Positions 24,698-33,904 of a stretch of 64,000 nt of DNA are shown piece after piece. Positions within the stretch are counted from its first letter, which is position 1. The number at the start of each line of letters is the position of its first letter. A model generated the notes under the pieces. It worked only from the letters and a program-made list of their open reading frames with translations, was not told the origin of the DNA and made no database searches. A program made the position numbers and the translations under genes. This DNA is from Planotetraspora silvatica (GTDB lineage Bacteria > Actinomycetota > Actinomycetes > Streptosporangiales > Streptosporangiaceae). The DNA lies in the NCBI RefSeq assembly GCF_016863315.1, contig NZ_BOOQ01000017.1, forward strand, positions 34,345 through 98,344, written 5' to 3'.

Positions 24698-25713
24698 TAG
24701 CGCTCGTGTCCCGAGGGGGAACGCAGCGCCAGCAGCGCGTCGGCGGTCTCGTCGAGGCGCAGGCCGTTGACACGGGCGATGGTCTGGCGGGCGTCCTCGG
24801 GGTAGGCGTCCACGCCGTGGCAGGCGCCGGCGACGGCTCCCGCCATCGCGGCGATGGTGTCGCAGTCGCCGCCCACCGAGGCGGACAGCAGGCAGGCCCG
24901 CCACGGGTCGTCGCGGCACGCCCACAGGATGGCGAACGCCGCGGGGACGGACTCCTGCGTGGCGAGGCTCGTGCCGACCAGCAGGTAGACGCGCTCGCAC
25001 ACCTCCTCGTCCGGCAACCCGTCGACGAGCGCCGTCGCCCAGGCGATGCGCTCCGCGACGTCTGCGGCGGCGACCCAGTGCCCGCGCCCGGCCGCGAGCC
25101 GCGCGGCGGCCTCGGCGAACCGCACGGCCTCCCCGACGTCGGCTCCCGCGACTCCGGCGGAGACGGCCGCCGCGACGGCCGCCGCACCCGCGAGCGCGAC
25201 CCCCGTGTTGTGCGTGACCATGCTCGTCTCGACGACCCGGTCCACGAGCGCGTGCAGGTCGTCCGATCCCGTCGCCACGCCGACCGGCGCGATCCGCATC
25301 GCCGCGCCGTTGGTGGTGCCGAACCGGCCGGTCTCGGCGACGTCCGCCCCGGCGACCACCTCGGAGACGGCGCGTTTGGTCGACGGGCCGAGGAGGTCGA
25401 GCGAGCCGCGGGCCCGCATGGACTCCTCCCACACCACGAGGCGGCGGGCCAGCTCGGCGGGATCCACTTTGCCGTCGCCGTCGATCAGCAGACCGGCGAG
25501 CACCATCGCCTGCTCGGTGTCGTCGGTGACCGCCCCGGCGGGCATCCCCGCCGCGAGCGGGTGGTCGGGCGCCGCGGCGAGGAATCCGCCGAGGACGGGT
25601 CCGTACCGTGCCGTGATCTGCGGACGGGAGAGCATCTGCGTGGGCATGCCGAGCGCGTCGCCGATGGCCAGCCCGTAGAGGGCGCCGGCGGCTCTCGATC
25701 GTGTCGTGGTCAT
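24697..25713 (-). CDS. ADP-ribosylglycohydrolase (ARH/DraG) family protein
   Basis: A 338-residue all-helical ARH-family hydrolase. The dinuclear Mg site is visible as TDDTEQ (about residues 64-69) and GGDCDTIA (about residues 279-286), and the SxGDCDT-type signature is intact. The family removes ADP-ribose from proteins, or cuts N-glycosidic bonds of small compounds. In this operon (permease, isochorismatase-like, GntR, kinase) a small-molecule N-glycoside is more likely than a protein substrate; this is inference. ATG at 25713 overlaps the GntR stop by 4 bp. Confidence 0.9.
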   Translation of the reverse strand: MTTTRSRAAGALYGLAIGDALGMPTQMLSRPQITARYGPVLGGFLAAAPDHPLAAGMPAGAVTDDTEQAMVLAGLLIDGDGKVDPAELARRLVVWEESMRARGSLDLLGPSTKRAVSEVVAGADVAETGRFGTTNGAAMRIAPVGVATGSDDLHALVDRVVETSMVTHNTGVALAGAAAVAAAVSAGVAGADVGEAVRFAEAAARLAAGRGHWVAAADVAERIAWATALVDGLPDEEVCERVYLLVGTSLATQESVPAAFAILWACRDDPWRACLLSASVGGDCDTIAAMAGAVAGACHGVDAYPEDARQTIARVNGLRLDETADALLALRSPSGHER

Positions 25714-26429
25714 GGGGTGCTTTCGCGGAAGTCCAGGCACAGCTGGAAGTGTTCGGGGTCGAGCAGGCTGTCGACGCGCTCGACGAACGCGCCGTCGGCC
25801 GCCCAGCTGGTCCGCCGCGTGTTCAGGAACCACGCGCCGGGCTCGCGCCGCAGCAGCCCGGCTTCGCGGGCGTCGATCCTGCGGCCCTGGAGACGCTGCT
25901 CCCCGTGGTCGGCGTACAGGCCGGCACGGATGAGCACCTCGGTGAGCGAGTCGCCTCCCAGCCCACGGGCGGGCAGCTCGCGCAACTCGCCGATCGCGGG
26001 GACGCGACTGCGCTCGTAGGAGACGACGATCGAGGCCTCGATCTCCCGCACTCTCTCGACGACGATGACGTCCGGAGACGCCATCCCCGGAAGGGCGGAC
26101 AGCTCCGCGTCCCGCGCCGCGGTGATGCCGACGACGCGGACCCGTGTCTCGACACCCTGCGCGGCCAGGGCGTGCGCCCACCCGAGCCGGTCGTCGAGCG
26201 GGCGCCCGTCGAAGAGCACGAAGGATCCCTTGCCGGTCCGGGTGGTGATCAGCCCCGCCTCGTTGAGCTCGGCGAGAGCCGTACGGACGGTGTTGCGGCT
26301 CACGCCGAAGCGCCGGGCGAGCGCGAGCTCGCCCGGCAGCCGGGCCCCACGCGGGACCCGGCCGGAACGGATCTCCTTCTCCAGAGCGCTGGTGATCCGC
26401 TGGTGCTTCAGTCTGACGGGTCCGGTCAC
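25710..26429 (-). CDS. GntR-family regulator with UTRA effector domain
   Basis: A 239-residue HutC/FarR-type regulator: N-terminal winged helix (IRSGRVPRGARLPGELALARRFGVSRNTVRTALAELNEAGLI) and C-terminal UTRA ligand domain (about residues 85-235). GTG at 26429 overlaps the stop of the hydrolase gene by 4 bp. As it is inside the operon it probably controls the operon promoter at 28612-28641, sensing the transported compound or a breakdown product. Confidence 0.88.
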   Translation of the reverse strand: MTGPVRLKHQRITSALEKEIRSGRVPRGARLPGELALARRFGVSRNTVRTALAELNEAGLITTRTGKGSFVLFDGRPLDDRLGWAHALAAQGVETRVRVVGITAARDAELSALPGMASPDVIVVERVREIEASIVVSYERSRVPAIGELRELPARGLGGDSLTEVLIRAGLYADHGEQRLQGRRIDAREAGLLRREPGAWFLNTRRTSWAADGAFVERVDSLLDPEHFQLCLDFRESTP

Positions 26430-27085
26430 GAAGCCCTTCCCGTGGCGTCCTCGATGCCGCGCAGGACCTCTGCCGAGGTCACCACCCGCACCAGAGGGCC
26501 GTACAGCGCCATGATGTCCAGCGCCTGCCGGTGGCTCTCGTCGGTCATGCCCGCGCACGCGTCGGAGACGACCAGGACCTCCACACCCGCGTCGGCCGCG
26601 GCGACGACGGTCGACAACACGCAGCAGTCGGTGGAGACGCCCGCCACGACGAGCCGTCCTGCGGGGCCGACGGCCTCGGCCAGTTCCGGCGTCCACTTGC
26701 CGAAGGTCGTGGCGTCCAGTGTCGGGCCCGCGCCGTCCCCGAAGTCGTCGACCAGCTCGTAGATCCGGGCGTCCGGCGGCTGCAGGGCGAAGGGCCATCG
26801 GCTGTAGTACTCGCGCCAGGCCCCCTCGGGGTTCTCCGGCGCGATGAAGCGGGTGAAGGTGACGCGGGACCCGAACGCGCCGGTCAGTTCCTTGATCGGA
26901 CCGACCGTCTCGGCGAACCGTGGGGTGAACCAGTCGCTGGACGGCTCGCCGAACACCCGCTGCATGTCGATGACGGCCAGCCAGGGCAGCCGGGAACCTT
27001 GGGCGTCTCGCGGACCTTCCGGGCTTTGCGGGCCTCGGGTGGCTTCCGGGCCTTGCGGGCCGTGCGGGCCTTGGGGGTCGCTCAC
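26426..27085 (-). CDS. Isochorismatase-like cysteine hydrolase with collagen-like N-terminus
   Basis: A 219-residue cysteine hydrolase of the family that includes nicotinamidase, biuret hydrolase and isochorismatase. The triad is D40 (AVIDMQ), K130 (TFGKW) and C155 (STDCCV). Before it, residues 3-30 form a Gly-Pro rich run (DPQGPHGPQGPEATRGPQ) with an imperfect GxP pattern, encoded by near-repeats of cttgcgggcc; it is unusual for this family and looks like a slippage product. An amide or ureide substrate is likely in this operon. GTG at 27085 overlaps the permease stop by 4 bp. Confidence 0.85.
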   Translation of the reverse strand: MSDPQGPHGPQGPEATRGPQSPEGPRDAQGSRLPWLAVIDMQRVFGEPSSDWFTPRFAETVGPIKELTGAFGSRVTFTRFIAPENPEGAWREYYSRWPFALQPPDARIYELVDDFGDGAGPTLDATTFGKWTPELAEAVGPAGRLVVAGVSTDCCVLSTVVAAADAGVEVLVVSDACAGMTDESHRQALDIMALYGPLVRVVTSAEVLRGIEDATGRAS

Positions 27086-28581
27086 GACGCCACGCCTTCG
27101 GTGGGAGCGGGAGAGAAGCTCTCCTGGGCGCGGACGCGCGACCGGTTCACCAGCAGGGTGGCGACGAAGGCCACGACGAGCGCCGCGAGCACGCCGAGGT
27201 TGGCGTAGGCCCAGGCTCCGTCCTTGGGGCCGAGGCCGAGTGGGCCGAGCAGGTAGCCCTGCCATTCGAGCCAGCCCGCGTACGTGTTGGTGACCAGGCC
27301 CCAGCCGATGGCGGTGCTCACGACGATGATCGCGAGGGGCACCGGGGGGACGTTGCCGTACCGGCCGGAGGGACGGAAGAGGTCGTTCTCGTCGTAGTCG
27401 CGGCGGCGGACCAGGATGTCGGCCAGCATGATCCCGCACCAGGCGGCGATCGGGACGCCCAGCGTGATCAGGAAGCCCTGGAACGGGCCGAGGAAGTCGT
27501 CCGCGATGAAGACGATGTACACCGTTCCGATGATCATGAGCACGCCGTCGACGAGGGCGGCGACGGGGCGGCGCACCCGGAGACCCGCCGCCAGCAGGGC
27601 GAGGCCGGAGGAGTAGATGTCGAGGACGGCGCCGCCGACGAGGCCGAGCACGGCCACGGCCACGAACGGGATGAGGAACCAGGTGGGCAGCACGGCAGCG
27701 AGCGCCCCGATCGGATCTCCCGCGATCGCCGTGTTCAGGTCGGAGGAGGAGCCGGCCAGCAGGAGGCCGAAGACCACCAGGATGATCGGCGCGACGGACG
27801 CCCCGAACGTCGTCCACCCGACGACGCCGCGGCTGGACGCCTTCCTCGGCAGGTAGCGCGAGTAGTCGGCCGCCGCGTTGACCCAGCCCAGGCCGAAGCC
27901 GGTCATCATGAACACCAGGGCCCCGATGAACTCCTGCGACGACCCGCCGGGGACCTTGGCGACCGTGTCCCAGTGGATGTGATCGACGACCAGCACGATG
28001 TAGACGACCGTCAGCACACCGGTGACCATCGTGATGATCGTCTGGAGGCGCATGATCAGGTGGAACCCCATGACGCCCGCGCCGATGATCAGCACGGTCA
28101 CCACGATGAGCGCGATGACCTTGGTCGAGGTGCCGCCGCCCCATCCGAGCCTGCCGAGGACCGTCGCCGTCGCGAGCGTGGCGAGCGCGGTGAGCACGGT
28201 CTCCCAGCCCACCGTCAGGATCCAGGAGATGGCGGACGGCAGGCGGTTGCCTCCGACGCCGAACGCGGCGCGGCTGAGCACCATGGTGGGGGCCGAGCCC
28301 CGCTTGCCCGCCACGGCGACGAAGCCGCACAGCAGGAACGAGAAGACGATGCCCACCACACTCGCGATGAGCGCCTGCCAGAAGGAGATGCCGAACCCGA
28401 GCGCGAACGAGCCGTAGCTCAGGCCCAGAATCGAGACGTTGGCGCCGAACCACGGCCAGAAGAGCTGCCTGGGGCGCCCTTTCCGCTCATCGTCGCCGAT
28501 CACGTCGAGCCCGTGGGTCTCGATCGTCAGCGTCCGGCCGGCAGTCGTGGATTGCTGATGTTTGCCCTGCGTACTGGCCAT
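27082..28581 (-). CDS. NCS1-family nucleobase/cytosine-type permease
   Basis: A 499-residue membrane protein with about 12 hydrophobic segments and a cytoplasmic tail, matching the nucleobase:cation symporter-1 family (purine, cytosine, allantoin, hydantoin, thiamine). GANVSILGLSYGSFALGFGISFWQA in helix 1 and GWVNAAADYSRYLPRKAS mid-protein are typical. ATG at 28581 has TAGGA upstream and fits the family start; the open frame further upstream lacks a ribosome site. First gene of a five-gene operon, so its substrate is what the operon degrades. A nucleobase-, ureide- or nucleoside-like compound is inferred. Confidence 0.88.
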   Translation of the reverse strand: MASTQGKHQQSTTAGRTLTIETHGLDVIGDDERKGRPRQLFWPWFGANVSILGLSYGSFALGFGISFWQALIASVVGIVFSFLLCGFVAVAGKRGSAPTMVLSRAAFGVGGNRLPSAISWILTVGWETVLTALATLATATVLGRLGWGGGTSTKVIALIVVTVLIIGAGVMGFHLIMRLQTIITMVTGVLTVVYIVLVVDHIHWDTVAKVPGGSSQEFIGALVFMMTGFGLGWVNAAADYSRYLPRKASSRGVVGWTTFGASVAPIILVVFGLLLAGSSSDLNTAIAGDPIGALAAVLPTWFLIPFVAVAVLGLVGGAVLDIYSSGLALLAAGLRVRRPVAALVDGVLMIIGTVYIVFIADDFLGPFQGFLITLGVPIAAWCGIMLADILVRRRDYDENDLFRPSGRYGNVPPVPLAIIVVSTAIGWGLVTNTYAGWLEWQGYLLGPLGLGPKDGAWAYANLGVLAALVVAFVATLLVNRSRVRAQESFSPAPTEGVAS

Positions 28582-28611
28582 GTGTCCTACCTGTCTAAAC
28601 TTGTTCAGCGA

Positions 28612-28641
28612 AACATAGGACTTAGACCGACATAGCGTCAA
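28612..28641 (-). promoter_or_regulatory. Promoter of the NCS1 permease operon, with possible GntR half-sites
   Basis: On the minus strand TTGACG (28641-28636) and TATGTT (28617-28612) are separated by 18 nt, giving a start point about 25 nt before the ATG. Six-base inverted repeats GTCTAA (28593-28598) and TTAGAC (28622-28627) are centred at 28610, next to the -10 box, and may be half-sites for the operon's GntR protein. Confidence 0.55.
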
Positions 28642-28815
28642 GACCCCGTAAATATCGGGCCAGCGCCCGCCGTGCGAACAGGGGCCGTACGGCGGGCGCG
28701 TCCGGGGTCGGGCGCAATGGACGCCTGAGATGACCTTTGTCCCCGCTTTGGCTTGCCGTTCCCGGTGGTGGGAACCCCCGTAAAGGACCGTAAGCACCGT
28801 TTATGACGGAAAAGC

Positions 28816-30567
28816 ATGATTCCAGCCACGGGGGTGGGCCCGGTGTCCGCTGCGAAGAACGGGAAACTCGGAGGTCGGAGCTTCACGGAGACCGACGGGA
28901 CCTACATCACGCCGGCGCGCGGACTGGAGGTCCTGCGCGATCCCCTCCTGAACAAGGGCACGGCGTTCACCGAGGAGGAGCGGGCGGAACTCGGGCTCGA
29001 GGGCCTCGTCCCCCCGGCCGTCGAGACACTCGACGAGCAGGCGCGCAGGGCCTACGAACAATACGAGGCCCAGCCGGACGACCTCCGCAAGAACATCTAT
29101 CTGACGGCGCTGCACGACCGCAACGAGGTGCTGTTCTACCGCCTGCTCTCCGACCACCTGAGGGAGATGCTCCCCGTCGTCTACGACCCCACCGTCGGTC
29201 AGGCGATCAAGGCGTACAGCCACGAGTACCGCAGGCCACGCGGGGTCTACCTGTCGATCGACGACGTGGGCGGCATCGAGCGGGCCTTCGAGAACCTCGG
29301 GCTGGGGCCGGACGACGTCGACCTGATCGTCGCCTCCGACGCGGAGGAGATCCTGGGCATCGGCGACTGGGGGATCGGCGGGGGCAGCGGCATCGCCGTC
29401 GGCAAACTGGCCGTCTACACCGCCGCCGCGGGGATCCACCCGAACCGGGTCATCCCCGTCGCGCTGGACGCGGGGACGAACAACGAGGCGCTGCTCAACG
29501 ACCCCTCCTACGTGGGCGACAGGCACTCACGGGTGCGCGGCGGACGCTACGACGACTTCATCGACGCCTACGTCGCCACCGCCACCCGCATGTTCCCCAA
29601 GGCGCTGCTGCACTGGGAGGACTTCGGGCCGTCGAACGGCCGGCGGATCCTCGAGAAGTACACCGGGCGGATCAGCACCTTCAACGACGACATGCAGGGC
29701 ACGGGCGCGATCGTGCTCGCCGCCGCGCTGGGCGCCACCCGGGTCGCGGGCGTGCCGATGCGGGAGCAGCGGATCGTCGTGTTCGGCGCGGGTACGGCCG
29801 GCATCGGCATCGCCGACCAACTACGCGACGCGATGATGCGGGCCGGGCTCGACAAGGAGACCGCGACCCGGCAGATATGGGCGGTCGACAAACAGGGACT
29901 CCTGACCGACGACATGGACGACCTGCGGGACTACCAGGCCCCCTACGCCCGGCCGGCCGGGGAGGTCGCGGGCCGGCGGGGCGAGGACGGGCGCATCGGG
30001 CTCCGTGAGGTGATCGACCACGTCCACCCGACCATGCTCATCGGCACCTCGACGGTTCACGGCGCCTTCACCGAGGAGATCGTCCGGGCGATGGCCTCGC
30101 ACACCGACCGGCCGATCATCTTCCCGCTGTCGAACCCGACCGAGCGGATCGAGGCGATGCCCGGCGACCTGATCCGCTGGACGGACGGCCGCGCCCTGGT
30201 CGCCACCGGGATCCCGGTGCAGCCGGTCACCTACAAGGGCGTCACCTACGCCATCGGACAGGCGAACAACGCCCTGCTGTACCCCGGGCTGGGGCTCGGC
30301 GTGACCGTCTCGCGGGCCCGGCGGGTCAGCGACGGCATGTTCCAGGCCGCCGCCGACGCCGTGGCGAGCCTCGTCGACGTGTCGACGCCGGGGGCGTCCC
30401 TGCTGCCGCAGGTGGACAACCTCAGGGAGATCTCGGCCCTGGTCGCCGTCGAGGTCGCCGGGGAGGCCGGGAAGGAGAGCCTCGCGCGCGTCGAACTGCA
30501 CGACGTCATCCAGCAGGTGGAGGACGCGATGTGGCAACCCGAGTACCGCCGGGTGAGGGGAGGCTGA
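28816..30567 (+). CDS. NAD-dependent malic enzyme
   Basis: A 583-residue malic enzyme of the large MaeA/SfcA type: oxidative decarboxylation of malate to pyruvate. Visible blocks: [25 protein letters not shown] near residue 124 (catalytic tyrosine), [11 protein letters not shown] (metal site), GAGTAGIG near residue 323 (NAD), and [12 protein letters not shown]. Length is normal. It sits 2 nt before the fumarase gene and is probably co-transcribed, linking fumarate, malate and pyruvate. ATG start with GGAAAAG upstream. Confidence 0.93.
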   Translation: MIPATGVGPVSAAKNGKLGGRSFTETDGTYITPARGLEVLRDPLLNKGTAFTEEERAELGLEGLVPPAVETLDEQARRAYEQYEAQPDDLRKNIYLTALHDRNEVLFYRLLSDHLREMLPVVYDPTVGQAIKAYSHEYRRPRGVYLSIDDVGGIERAFENLGLGPDDVDLIVASDAEEILGIGDWGIGGGSGIAVGKLAVYTAAAGIHPNRVIPVALDAGTNNEALLNDPSYVGDRHSRVRGGRYDDFIDAYVATATRMFPKALLHWEDFGPSNGRRILEKYTGRISTFNDDMQGTGAIVLAAALGATRVAGVPMREQRIVVFGAGTAGIGIADQLRDAMMRAGLDKETATRQIWAVDKQGLLTDDMDDLRDYQAPYARPAGEVAGRRGEDGRIGLREVIDHVHPTMLIGTSTVHGAFTEEIVRAMASHTDRPIIFPLSNPTERIEAMPGDLIRWTDGRALVATGIPVQPVTYKGVTYAIGQANNALLYPGLGLGVTVSRARRVSDGMFQAAADAVASLVDVSTPGASLLPQVDNLREISALVAVEVAGEAGKESLARVELHDVIQQVEDAMWQPEYRRVRGG

Positions 30568-30569
30568 CG

Positions 30570-32042
30570 ATGGCGCGCAACGACCCCAAGATCCTGGACG
30601 TGCCGATCGGCCTGGACGCGTCGGGCACCCGTACCGAGAGCGACTCGCTCGGGGAGATCGAGGTGCCGGCCGGCCACTACTGGGGCGCGCAGACGCAACG
30701 GTCCCTCATCCACTTCAACATCGGCGACGACCGGATGCCCAAGGCCGTCTACCACGCCTACGGCTACATCAAGAAGGCGGCGGCGCGCGTCAACGGCCAC
30801 GCGGGCCGCCTGCCCCGGTGGAAGGCCGACCTCATCGCCCGCGTCGCCGACGAGGTGATCGACGGCAGCCTGGACGCGGAGTTCCCGCTGTACGTCTGGC
30901 AGACCGGCTCGGGCACGCAGTCGAACATGAACGTGAACGAGGTGATCTCGAACCGGGCGATCCAGCTGCTCGGCGGACGTCTCGGCAGCAAGGATCCGGT
31001 GCACCCGAACGACCACGTGAACATGGGCCAGTCGTCCAACGACACCTTCGTCACCGCGATGCACATCGCGGTGGTCCAGGCCCTCGAGGCGCGATTGCTG
31101 CCCGCGCTGTCGCGGCTGAGCGACGCCGCCGGGCGCAAGAGCCGGGAGTGGGCGCATGTGGTCAAGGTCGGCCGTACCCACCTGGAGGACGCGACGCCGC
31201 TGACGGTCGGCCAGGAATGGTCGGGGTACGTCGCCCAGATCGACGACTCCACCGAGCACCTGAGGACCACGGCGAAGGGTCTCGACAGGCTGGCGATCGG
31301 CGGGACGGCGGTGGGCACCGGGCTGAACGCCCCGCCCGGGTTCGGGGACGAGGTCGCCCGTGAGATCGCCCGGCTGACCAGGCACGGGTTCACCGGCGCA
31401 CCCAACCGGTTCGCCGCCCAAGCGTCGTGCGACCCGCTCGTGCGCGTCTCGGCGGCGCTGCGCACCCTGGCCGTGTCGCTGTTCAAGTTCGCCAACGACA
31501 TGCGGTGGCTGGGCTCGGGCCCGCGGACCGGGCTGCACGAGCTGGACCTGCCGTCCAACGAGCCGGGCTCCTCGATCATGCCCGGCAAGGTCAACCCGAC
31601 TCAGGCCGAGGCGATGCTGATGGTCGCCGTCCAGGTGATCGGCGACGACGGGGCCGTCTCGATGGCCGGGGCTGAGGGGAACTTCGAGCTCAACGCGTTC
31701 CGGCCGGTGATCATCAATAACGTTCTCCACTCGATCCGGATCTTGTCCGACATGATCGACCATTTCCGGGAGTACCTCGTCGAGGGTGTGCGGTTGAACA
31801 CATCCAAGCTCGAGTCCGACATCGAGCGCTCGGTCATGATGGTGACCGCGCTGAGCCCGGTCATCGGCTACGACGAGTCCGCGAGGATCGCGCATCGCGC
31901 GATCTCCGACGACCTCACGCTGAAGGAGGCCGCGATGAAGTCGGGCGTCAGCGAGCGACTCTTCGACAAGGTGGTCGATCCGGAGCGCCTCACCCGCCCG
32001 GGAGTTGCGGGCGACGGCCGTTCGCGCCGTACCGGCAGATGA
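30570..32042 (+). CDS. fumC: Class II fumarate hydratase
   Basis: A 490-residue member of the fumarase/aspartase superfamily: fumarate to malate. Signature GSSIMPGKVNP with the mobile-loop serine near residue 333, substrate blocks TGSGTQSNMNVNEV and GQSSNDTFVTAM, and RTHLEDATPLTVGQ. These fit FumC rather than aspartase (which differs in the SS loop neighbourhood), although assignment within the superfamily is by similarity only. ATG at 30570 has GGGGAGG upstream, directly after the malic enzyme stop. Confidence 0.9.
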   Translation: MARNDPKILDVPIGLDASGTRTESDSLGEIEVPAGHYWGAQTQRSLIHFNIGDDRMPKAVYHAYGYIKKAAARVNGHAGRLPRWKADLIARVADEVIDGSLDAEFPLYVWQTGSGTQSNMNVNEVISNRAIQLLGGRLGSKDPVHPNDHVNMGQSSNDTFVTAMHIAVVQALEARLLPALSRLSDAAGRKSREWAHVVKVGRTHLEDATPLTVGQEWSGYVAQIDDSTEHLRTTAKGLDRLAIGGTAVGTGLNAPPGFGDEVAREIARLTRHGFTGAPNRFAAQASCDPLVRVSAALRTLAVSLFKFANDMRWLGSGPRTGLHELDLPSNEPGSSIMPGKVNPTQAEAMLMVAVQVIGDDGAVSMAGAEGNFELNAFRPVIINNVLHSIRILSDMIDHFREYLVEGVRLNTSKLESDIERSVMMVTALSPVIGYDESARIAHRAISDDLTLKEAAMKSGVSERLFDKVVDPERLTRPGVAGDGRSRRTGR

Positions 32043-32175
32043 CGTCTCCGCGGGCCGTGCCGGCCGGACTTTCCGCCGGTGAGGGCCGCCCGCTGACGAA
32101 GGAGTGTCAGGTTGGGGGGATCATAGGGTGGACCCGTCCCCGCAATCCTGCCCGTCCTCAGAGGAGCCCGACATC

Positions 32176-33876
32176 GTGAACGTGACCGACGAAGCCATGA
32201 GCTTCGCGGATCTGGCACTGCGCCCCGAGCTCCTGCGAGCTCTGGGTGATCTCGGCTACGAGGAGCCGACTCCCATTCAGCGGGAGGCGATTCCGCCCCT
32301 CCTCGAAGGCCGCGACCTGCTCGGACAGGCAGCCACCGGCACGGGCAAGACGGCGGCGTTCGCCCTGCCCGTGCTGCAGCGCATGTCCGAGAGGGAGCCG
32401 GAGTCCGGGCCGGTCGCGTTGATCCTGGTCCCCACGCGGGAGCTCGCCGTACAGGTGTCCGAGGCGATGCACCGCTACGGCAAGGACATGGGGGCGCGGG
32501 TGCTCCCGATCTACGGCGGGCAGCCGATCGGCCGCCAGTTGCGCGCGCTGGAGCGCGGCGTCGACGTGGTGGTCGCGACCCCCGGGCGTGCTCTCGACCA
32601 CATCGGCCGGGGCACGCTGTCCATGAGCGGACTCCGGATGGTCGTGCTCGACGAGGCCGACGAGATGCTCGACATGGGCTTCGCCGACGACATCGAGACG
32701 ATCCTTCAGGACACCCCGGAAGACCGTCAGACGGTGCTCTTCTCGGCGACCATGCCGCCTCGCATCGACGGGATGGCCCGCCGGCACCTCACCGACCCGG
32801 TCCGGATCAAGATCGAACACGAGCAGGCCACCACGGGGGAGAGCCCGCGGGTACGGCAGAGCGCCTACATCGTGTCCCGGTCGCACAAGCCCGCCGCTCT
32901 CGGGCGCGTGCTCGACGTCGAGTCGCCCGCGGCCGCGATCGTGTTCTGCCGTACGCGTGACGAGGTCGACTCGCTGACCGAGACGCTCAACGGGCGCGGC
33001 TATCGCGCCGAGGCGCTGCACGGAGGCATGGGCCAGGAGCAGCGCGACCGCGTGATGGGACGGCTGCGGACCGGAACCGCCGACCTGCTGGTCGCGACCG
33101 ACGTGGCGGCCAGAGGGCTCGACATCGAGCAGCTCACCCACGTCATCAACTACGACGTCCCCTCGGCGCCCGAGTCGTACGTCCACCGGATCGGGCGAGT
33201 GGGCCGGGCGGGCAGGGAAGGCGTGGCGATCACACTCGCCGAACCGCGCGAGCACCGCATGCTCAAGACCATCGAGCGGGTCACCCGGAGCCGCATCGAG
33301 ATCGAGAAGGTGCCGACGATCGCCGATCTGCTGGCGCGGCGACTCGAGCTGACCCGGGCCGCGATTCACGAGAGCATCCTCGAGGACGACGACCTGGACC
33401 GGTTCCGCGTCGTGGTCGAGACCCTCGCTGACGAGTTCGACGTGATGGAGGTGGCCCTCGCCGCGGTGAAACTCGCGCACGAGTCCACCGGCGCGGCGGC
33501 CGACGAGGAGGAGATCCCCGAGATCGCCTTGTCGCCCACCCGCGGTCGCCGTGACGGAGCCGGGCGAGACGGGGGCGGGCGTGACGCCGGGCCGCGGGAG
33601 GAGCGGCGCGGGCGCGGGCCGTCGAGAGGTGGAATGGCCCGCCTGTTCGTCGGCGCCGGGCGCAGCGCGCGGATCCGGCCTCAGGACCTGGTCGGCGCCA
33701 TCGCCGGCGAGACGAGGGTGAGCGGGCGCGACATCGGCGCGATCGAGATCGCCGACCGGTTCTCCCTGGTCGAGGTCCCGGAGGCGGCCGTCCAGGAAGT
33801 CATCGACGCCCTGCGGAGGACCACCATCAAGGGCCGGAAGGTCACCATCCGCCGCGACCGCGACGCCTCCTACTGA
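32176..33876 (+). CDS. DEAD-box RNA helicase (DeaD/CsdA type)
   Basis: An ATP-dependent RNA helicase of about 566 residues. All core motifs are present: TPIQ, ATGTGKT, PTREL, DEADEM, SAT, ARGLD and HRIGRVGRAG. The C-terminus has an RGR-rich linker, then a DbpA-type RNA-binding domain (ARLFVGAGRSARIRPQDLVGAI ... VTIRRDRDAS). This layout fits CsdA/DeaD-like helicases of ribosome assembly and cold adaptation. GTG at 32176 has GAGGAG upstream; GTG at 32128 and 32104 are possible longer starts. The repeat array at 33905 begins 28 nt after the stop. Confidence 0.92.
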   Translation: MNVTDEAMSFADLALRPELLRALGDLGYEEPTPIQREAIPPLLEGRDLLGQAATGTGKTAAFALPVLQRMSEREPESGPVALILVPTRELAVQVSEAMHRYGKDMGARVLPIYGGQPIGRQLRALERGVDVVVATPGRALDHIGRGTLSMSGLRMVVLDEADEMLDMGFADDIETILQDTPEDRQTVLFSATMPPRIDGMARRHLTDPVRIKIEHEQATTGESPRVRQSAYIVSRSHKPAALGRVLDVESPAAAIVFCRTRDEVDSLTETLNGRGYRAEALHGGMGQEQRDRVMGRLRTGTADLLVATDVAARGLDIEQLTHVINYDVPSAPESYVHRIGRVGRAGREGVAITLAEPREHRMLKTIERVTRSRIEIEKVPTIADLLARRLELTRAAIHESILEDDDLDRFRVVVETLADEFDVMEVALAAVKLAHESTGAAADEEEIPEIALSPTRGRRDGAGRDGGGRDAGPREERRGRGPSRGGMARLFVGAGRSARIRPQDLVGAIAGETRVSGRDIGAIEIADRFSLVEVPEAAVQEVIDALRRTTIKGRKVTIRRDRDASY

Positions 33877-33904
33877 CCCCTCTCGAGCCTGACCCCCCTC
33901 GGGC

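Noticed and set aside
27086..28453. Long N-terminal extension on the isochorismatase-like frame
   Set aside because: It is an out-of-frame, low-complexity reading of the permease gene; GTG at 27085 overlaps the permease stop.
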